Part shown: in pieces, positions 59,554 through 64,000 of the stretch
Layout of the letters: every line of letters starts with the position of its first letter
How positions within the stretch are numbered: position 1 is the first letter of the stretch
Assembly: GCF_027580225.2 (NCBI RefSeq)
Contig: NW_027395276.1
Coordinates: 2,518,501-2,582,500 of the forward strand
Source: Misgurnus anguillicaudatus
Lineage: Eukaryota; Chordata; Actinopteri; Cypriniformes; Cobitidae
Length of the DNA: 64,000 bases
Reading direction: 5' to 3'
Made by a program: the position numbers and the translations under genes
Notes under the pieces: generated by a model
The model's input: only the letters and a program-made list of their open reading frames with translations
The model's database searches: none
Told to the model about the DNA's origin: nothing

Positions 59554-59801
59554 AGGGATAGTTCACCTAAAAATTAAAATTCTGTCATCATTTACGAACC
59601 AAACTGTTCGTGGACCCCATTTACTTCCATAGTATTCTTTTTTCCTACTGTGGAAGTGAATGGGGTCCACGAACAGTTTGGATACAAACATTTCTCAAAA
59701 TATCTTCTGTGTGTTCATCAGAACAAAGAGATTTATACAGGTTTGTAACAACATGAGGGTGAGTAAATGACAGAAATTTCATTTTTGGGTGAACTATCCC
59801 T
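59554..59801. mobile_element. TTAA MITE (agggatagttcacc), well preserved
   Basis: TTAA at 59550-59553 and 59802-59805. TIRs agggatagttcacctaaaaa / ttttgggtgaactatccct. A central hairpin contains aactgttcgtggaccccatt and its mirror. Confidence 0.92.
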
Positions 59802-59805
59802 TTAA

Positions 59806-61344
59806 ATACAAATTTGTACATAAAGTACAAAATTAGTGCGCAAAAAATGAGCACTTTTAGTACATAATGATAGTGTACTACTTTTCACCTGGGACTGTAT
59901 GACAATGAGAAAGATATTTTTCATTACGGTAACTGTAATTGTCACAATCTGAAAAAAGAAAGCACAGTTTTCTTTTGATTTTGGGGTGAATATGATATGA
60001 TCAACACATTTTATGTGCGATTAACTCAAAAAGAATCACAAAATGTCTTTTTGTGTCCATGAAGCTCCACAGCAACACTCATCAATCCTCATGTACTATA
60101 ACAGAACTAAAAAAGGTATTAAACATTTACTACTTTTACACATACGCTGTAAGATCACCCGTTCAGTTGTCTTAATCATTCTCACGAACCCTCTCTTAAA
60201 AATGATGAACTATATCAGTCTTTTATCTCTTGCACCAATAGCATAAATATAGTGAGGCCATGATGTTGGATATTGTAGTTATTCTTCAGTTAGTGATGCT
60301 GAAAGCCATCCAACTATCAAACCATCCTGCGTAATCGTCAGCCTGCTCTCCGTAAAGAATAGCCCTTTTGATGAGAGCATTTCTTTTCCCAGTTGAAATT
60401 TAATTATAATCCTCCTTTATTCTATTCAAGTTAAACAGCATCTATAGAGCATCACTAAGACACAATAACTGATGCCAGATAACATTATTAACCCTTCAGC
60501 ATGTTAGCTATTTGTTAACTACCTACAAATGGATTGTAGTGCAAAATAAAATATCCACTTCTGGCCACTCAAAAAAAAAAAGAAAAACACAATAACACTG
60601 ATTGAATGTGGCTACTTTACACTACAAGTGCTGGTGATTAAAAATGGGGCAAACAAACCATTACGGATGCATTAATTTATATGCGCTTTGCTCTTAATCC
60701 CAAATTAATTCAGAAAGATGCTTCTTAGTTACGAGGAGCTATTGATTTGATCAATTTATTGATTTGATATTAATCAGCCATTATGTCCTAATAAGATGCA
60801 TTGGCATTTTGGAATAATGTCCTAAATGTTTCCTTTAAAAGAAAGGGACAGAGTATCCTTCATACAACAGAAGTGGCGCACATAAAACATAAGATCTGAT
60901 GGGTTTCCAATCGTACGACTTCCGTCATGCATGTTTGTGGCACGTGTGCAGCGCTATCCAAAAAGGAAGGCACATCGTTGTCGGACAAACGCAATCCTGT
61001 GCTTTCCAAAAATGAGGTAGTGTAGATATGGACCATCAGAAAAAAATGTGCGCGCGTGAAGTGTATCGTGGTACCAAATACAGAATGTGTGTTAAGTGAA
61101 ACAGTCCATCGCTCGAGAAGATTATATTCACAAATGAGAGGAACAGAACCAAAGCATTTCTCTTTATCTTCTTTTGTAAAGACCTGTCTCTATTATGCTC
61201 CATTTGGGCTGGAGTCTCAAAAGCTCACCGGTGAGAGGGCATCACAACATGAGCACATCACCTCCTGCTGGTGGAAGGCAGTAATTGCACACATTGGGTT
61301 ATGAAGTAAAGAAGTTGTTGGGATTTTACAAAAGCACAGGAGTC
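59806..61344 (-). other. presumed rab12 3' UTR / downstream region
   Basis: No coding sequence recognised. The first part, running leftwards from 61344, is expected to be the rab12 3' UTR. Minus-strand AATAAA hexamers occur at 60755-60760 and 60416-60421 and are possible polyadenylation signals. Which one is used cannot be told from the sequence. Confidence 0.35.
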
Positions 61345-61452
61345 TCAACAGCAGCGCATGCGAGGAGGCGGCAGCTCTGGTGGAATATCGGGCTCGGGTT
61401 GAAGTGACAGGACGCTGTTGGACAGCTCTCTACTGGGGACCTCAAGTGGCAT
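61345..61452 (-). CDS. rab12: rab12 last coding exon and stop
   Basis: Terminal coding exon: acceptor tcctttag, then 35 codons and TGA at 61345-61347. The hypervariable tail carries [20 protein letters not shown] and ends in -RMRCC. The two final cysteines are the geranylgeranylation site of Rab proteins (Rab GGTase). The tail pattern, including [16 protein letters not shown], is the Rab12 signature. The intron before it (61453-62789, 1337 bp) is mostly three TTAA transposons. Downstream sequence should be the 3' UTR. Confidence 0.94.
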   Translation of the reverse strand: MPLEVPSRELSNSVLSLQPEPDIPPELPPPRMRCC

Positions 61453-61618
61453 CTAAAGGAAAATAGCAGAAAGCTTGAAAAGATTTAACAATGAAACAGA
61501 TTGTACAGCCACAGATGTTCATAGTTCGGAAACATGGCTTTACAATGTTTTTGGGAGCAAAAAGATTTCTAATCAGCCATTTCGCATTTGTAAGTGAATA
61601 GGTCATATGGTAGTTTAA

Positions 61619-61893
61619 AGCAACACTATGTAGTTTTTCGACCTTTAAATAATGTCTCTAAAATTATTTCAGTGATAGAACAACTTTTAACTGGACAAAT
61701 TGTACTGTTGCTGCAACCTGAGCAGCCTCCTAGCTGCTACAAGCACACTCTGAAAGTGGCGGTGGAGGGTAGAGCACACAGCCCCGCCCCTCCCTCTGCC
61801 TGCAGAAGAGTGTCTGATACCAGGCACTGTTGCGCTTTTCAACCACACGGGGGAGCTGTAAGTCATTTTACATGGAAACTACATGGTGTTGCT
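61619..61893. mobile_element. TTAA element A in rab12 intron (agcaacac)
   Basis: TTAA at 61615-61618 and 61894-61897. TIRs agcaacactatgtagtttt and aactacatggtgttgct. The plus-strand frame across it is an artefact. Confidence 0.92.
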
Positions 61894-61897
61894 TTAA

Positions 61898-62237
61898 AGG
61901 AAAACACCACCGTTTTTCAATATTTTACAATGTTCTTACCTCAACTTAGACAAATTAATACATACCTACCTTATGTCAATGCACGCACTTAGTCTTTGTA
62001 TAGCGCCTCGTGAATATGTTAGCATTTAGCCTAGCCCCATTCATTCCTTAGGTTCCAAACAGGGATGAATTTAGAAGCCACCAAACACTTTCATGTTTTC
62101 CCTATTTAAAGACTGTCACATGAGTAGTTACACGAGTAAGTATGGTGGCACAAAATAAAACGTGGCCATTTTTAGCAGGTATTAGTTTGTCTAAGTTTAG
62201 GTAAGAACATAGTTCTGAAAAATCGTGGCGTTTTCCT
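61898..62237. mobile_element. TTAA element B in rab12 intron (aggaaaac)
   Basis: TTAA at 61894-61897 (shared with element A) and 62238-62241. TIRs aggaaaacaccacc / ggcgttttcct. Interior similar to the left half of 17361-18073 (agcctagccccattcattc, tggtggcacaaaataaaacg). Confidence 0.92.
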
Positions 62238-62241
62238 TTAA

Positions 62242-62696
62242 AATGATAGTTTACCAAAAAATATAATTTTATTGTCAATTAAAAAGGATGATATTTTGAA
62301 GAATGTTTGTAAACAAACAGATCAGGGGCACCATTCATTTCAATAGTAGGAAAAAAACTGCTTGGTTACAAACATTCTTAAAAATATCTTCCTTCCTTTC
62401 TTATGTTGAGCAAAACTGAGTAATTTATACAGGTTTGTAATAACTTGAGGGTGAGTAAATGATGTAAGGATTATAATTTTTGCATTTACTCATCCGTAAT
62501 AAGCATGCAGTTGATGGCACCCATTGACTTCCATAGTATTTGTTTATTTTCTACTATGGAAGTCAATAGGTCCAAGCAACTGTGTGGTTATCATCAATTA
62601 AAATATCTTCTTTGGTGTTCAACAAAATAAAGAAACTATTACAGGTTTAGGCTGAGAAAATAATGACTGAATGCTCATTTTGGGTGAACTACTCCT
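62242..62696. mobile_element. TTAA element C in rab12 intron, composite
   Basis: TTAA at 62238-62241 (shared with element B) and 62697-62700. The left end aatgatagtttaccaaaaaa is a decayed agggatagttcaccc end; the right end is tttgggtgaactactcct. The middle contains gacttccatagtatttg and its mirror. Confidence 0.8.
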
Positions 62697-62789
62697 TTAA
62701 GTAAAAGTTCTGGGTTAGAGTAATATGAAAAGTGATTAAAGTAATTAAAAAAACAACCCCTTTTATTAGGGATCACAGTCCACACTCAC

Positions 62790-62894
62790 CTTACTTAAAA
62801 TATCATCGACTAGTTTGAGAAAGATCTCATCAACGTTGAAGTTATCCTTGGCGCTGGCCTCACAGAAACGCATTCCTGATATCCGTGAAGCAAA
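62790..62894 (-). CDS. rab12: rab12 penultimate coding exon
   Basis: Exon of 105 bp (35 codons) between a tctggcag acceptor and AAG|gtgagt; both ends are phase 0. It encodes [20 protein letters not shown] followed by [20 protein letters not shown] is the G5 guanine-base-binding motif of Rab GTPases. The combination [26 protein letters not shown] is specific to Rab12. Rab12 is a small GTPase linked to recycling-endosome-to-lysosome degradation (for example of the transferrin receptor) and is an LRRK2 substrate. The upstream exons with G1-G4 and the switch regions lie beyond the right edge or in sequence where I cannot recognise them. Confidence 0.94.
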
Positions 62895-62976
62895 CTGCCA
62901 GAGAAAAGTGAACATGCTTTTTTATTGTAATTTTTTTCATTTGGACAAATAAATGGGAACACATTGAGTGTTACTT

Positions 62977-63243
62977 AAGGAATAATTGACGACGGGCCAT
63001 TGAATTATGAGAAAATAATGCACACCCAAGGTGCAATGCACCGCGGGTGTGCATTATTTTCAAATAATTCAAAGGACCGGAGTCAATTATTCATCTTATA
63101 CCACGGTTACCACAAACATTGCTCTGGTGCCTATTTTTAAGACATTTGACAAGTTAGGTGTGCGGTTATCAGAAATTAATGCATACCCACTGAACATTTC
63201 TCAGCCAATCAGAATACAGCATTCAACAGACACGTGGTATAAA
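62977..63243. mobile_element. hairpin element (gacgacgggccattgaatta), second copy
   Basis: Close copy of 21599-21895 (shared aataattcaaaggaccggag and ccacggttaccacaaacatt). A different, shorter loop. Confidence 0.8.
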
Positions 63244-63376
63244 TCTAAAATAACAGACTAATGTCCTGTCTACTTGAATGGGGAAAGATGGATATTTCTA
63301 AAAATGCCATTTAACAACATATATCTGACTAACAATTAAATCTGACATAAACTGCACCATAACCTTTGTTCCTTAA

Positions 63377-64000
63377 AGGGGACATATCATGAAAATCTGT
63401 TTACGTTTTCGTGCCATAATTTGGTCCCCAGTGCATCTATCAACCAATTAAACTGTACTAGTGAGCGTAGTAATTGTAACGTATAAAAAGGGTGTTAAGT
63501 TAAGCCAATGTCGGCTGACTCCCCAAGGGTTTTACTATAAACTAGTTAAACTACACAAACCACACACCAAATGCATATTTCACCATATTTTACCACTCTG
63601 ATGTGTCTATCAGGATTTGCATACATGCGAAAATTCATGACCTTAAGCTCAAAATCAACTTAAATCCATGTGTTAACATGAATAACAATACACAGTTTTT
63701 TTCTTTAGAATAAAGCAAACAAATAAATCATTCACACTAAGTCACGCAACCGCTGCTCATTGCGCTCGTGAGCATGGGCGGCGCTAGAGGTGGGCTAGCG
63801 GGGCTTGAGCCCCGGACCTATTTTGTAAAGCCCCGATTGTTATAATATGGGCGTCACTAATTTTAATCTGTTAAAATATTTTCTATTACAGCCGAACTGT
63901 AAATCTCTCGTCAAGAACTGTCAACTTGCTCGTTTGATTATTTTCCCTTCCAAAGCGCGTGAGAGGTAGCGCAACTTTCGTTGCTACTGTAGGCAACTGT
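63377..64000. mobile_element. TTAA MITE left end (aggggacatatcat) and unassigned sequence
   Basis: TTAA at 63373-63376, then the family start shared with 22232 and 52733 (gtccccagtgcatctatcaacc). The right end was not found. 63775-63885 (ggcgctagaggtgggctagc …) looks like another repeat cut by the window edge. Confidence 0.5.

Noticed and set aside
61594..61992. 132-codon plus-strand frame in the rab12 intron
   Set aside because: It spans two different TTAA elements and their junction, so it cannot be an evolved gene.
62895..64000. Further upstream rab12 exons
   Set aside because: No stretch with G1-G4 GTPase motifs or suitable splice sites was recognised. They are probably beyond the right edge.

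Overview
The window is vertebrate nuclear DNA, almost certainly from a cyprinid or other cypriniform fish. It carries spliced exons with GT-AG junctions, a CpG-rich promoter, SINEs of the cyprinid HAmo type, a V-SINE fragment, a 5S rRNA-derived SINE, Tc1 and hAT transposons, and very many short DNA transposons (MITEs) of types common in zebrafish-like genomes. There are no operons, CRISPR arrays or prokaryotic genes.

Two protein-coding genes are present, both on the minus strand. At the right end are the last two coding exons of rab12 (62790-62894 and 61345-61452). They encode the end of the GTPase fold with the G5 motif and the prenylated Cys-Cys tail. Downstream of it lies mtcl1 (SOGA2/CCDC165 family, microtubule crosslinking factor 1). 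Its start codon is in a CpG island at 54343. Coding exons follow at 53582-54343, 49485-49709, 49252-49410, 11811-11870 (a 60-bp exon) and 6168-7565. All junctions are phase 0, giving 868 codons here. The gene continues past the left edge. A possible further exon lies at 406-471. The order RAB12 then MTCL1 on one strand matches human chromosome 18p11, which supports both identifications.

The rest is intron and intergenic DNA built largely of mobile elements. mtcl1 intron 3 (11871-49251, 37.4 kb) holds most of them. Many can be delimited to the base from target-site duplications (TSDs): 8-bp for hAT elements, TA for Tc1-like elements, and TTAA for a large set of Kolobok/piggyBac-like MITEs. Several are nested, and for some a second copy of the host repeat in the same window preserves the empty site. 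Examples are the hAT at 9112-9324 inside a MITE whose uninterrupted relative is at 43028-44261, and the TTAA foldback at 17361-18073, whose empty site is seen near 30435.

The most unusual structures are these. A nine-copy tandem array at about 46190-48330 is derived from a MITE and has a 482-bp dimeric higher-order repeat. Three TTAA elements lie end to end sharing single TTAA junctions and fill most of the last rab12 intron. A small intact ORF at 24246-24509 looks like a Crypton/DUF3504-type domain and sits next to a 55-bp near-perfect hairpin. No new defence or enzymatic system was found; the interest lies in transposon structure and in mtcl1 gene structure.
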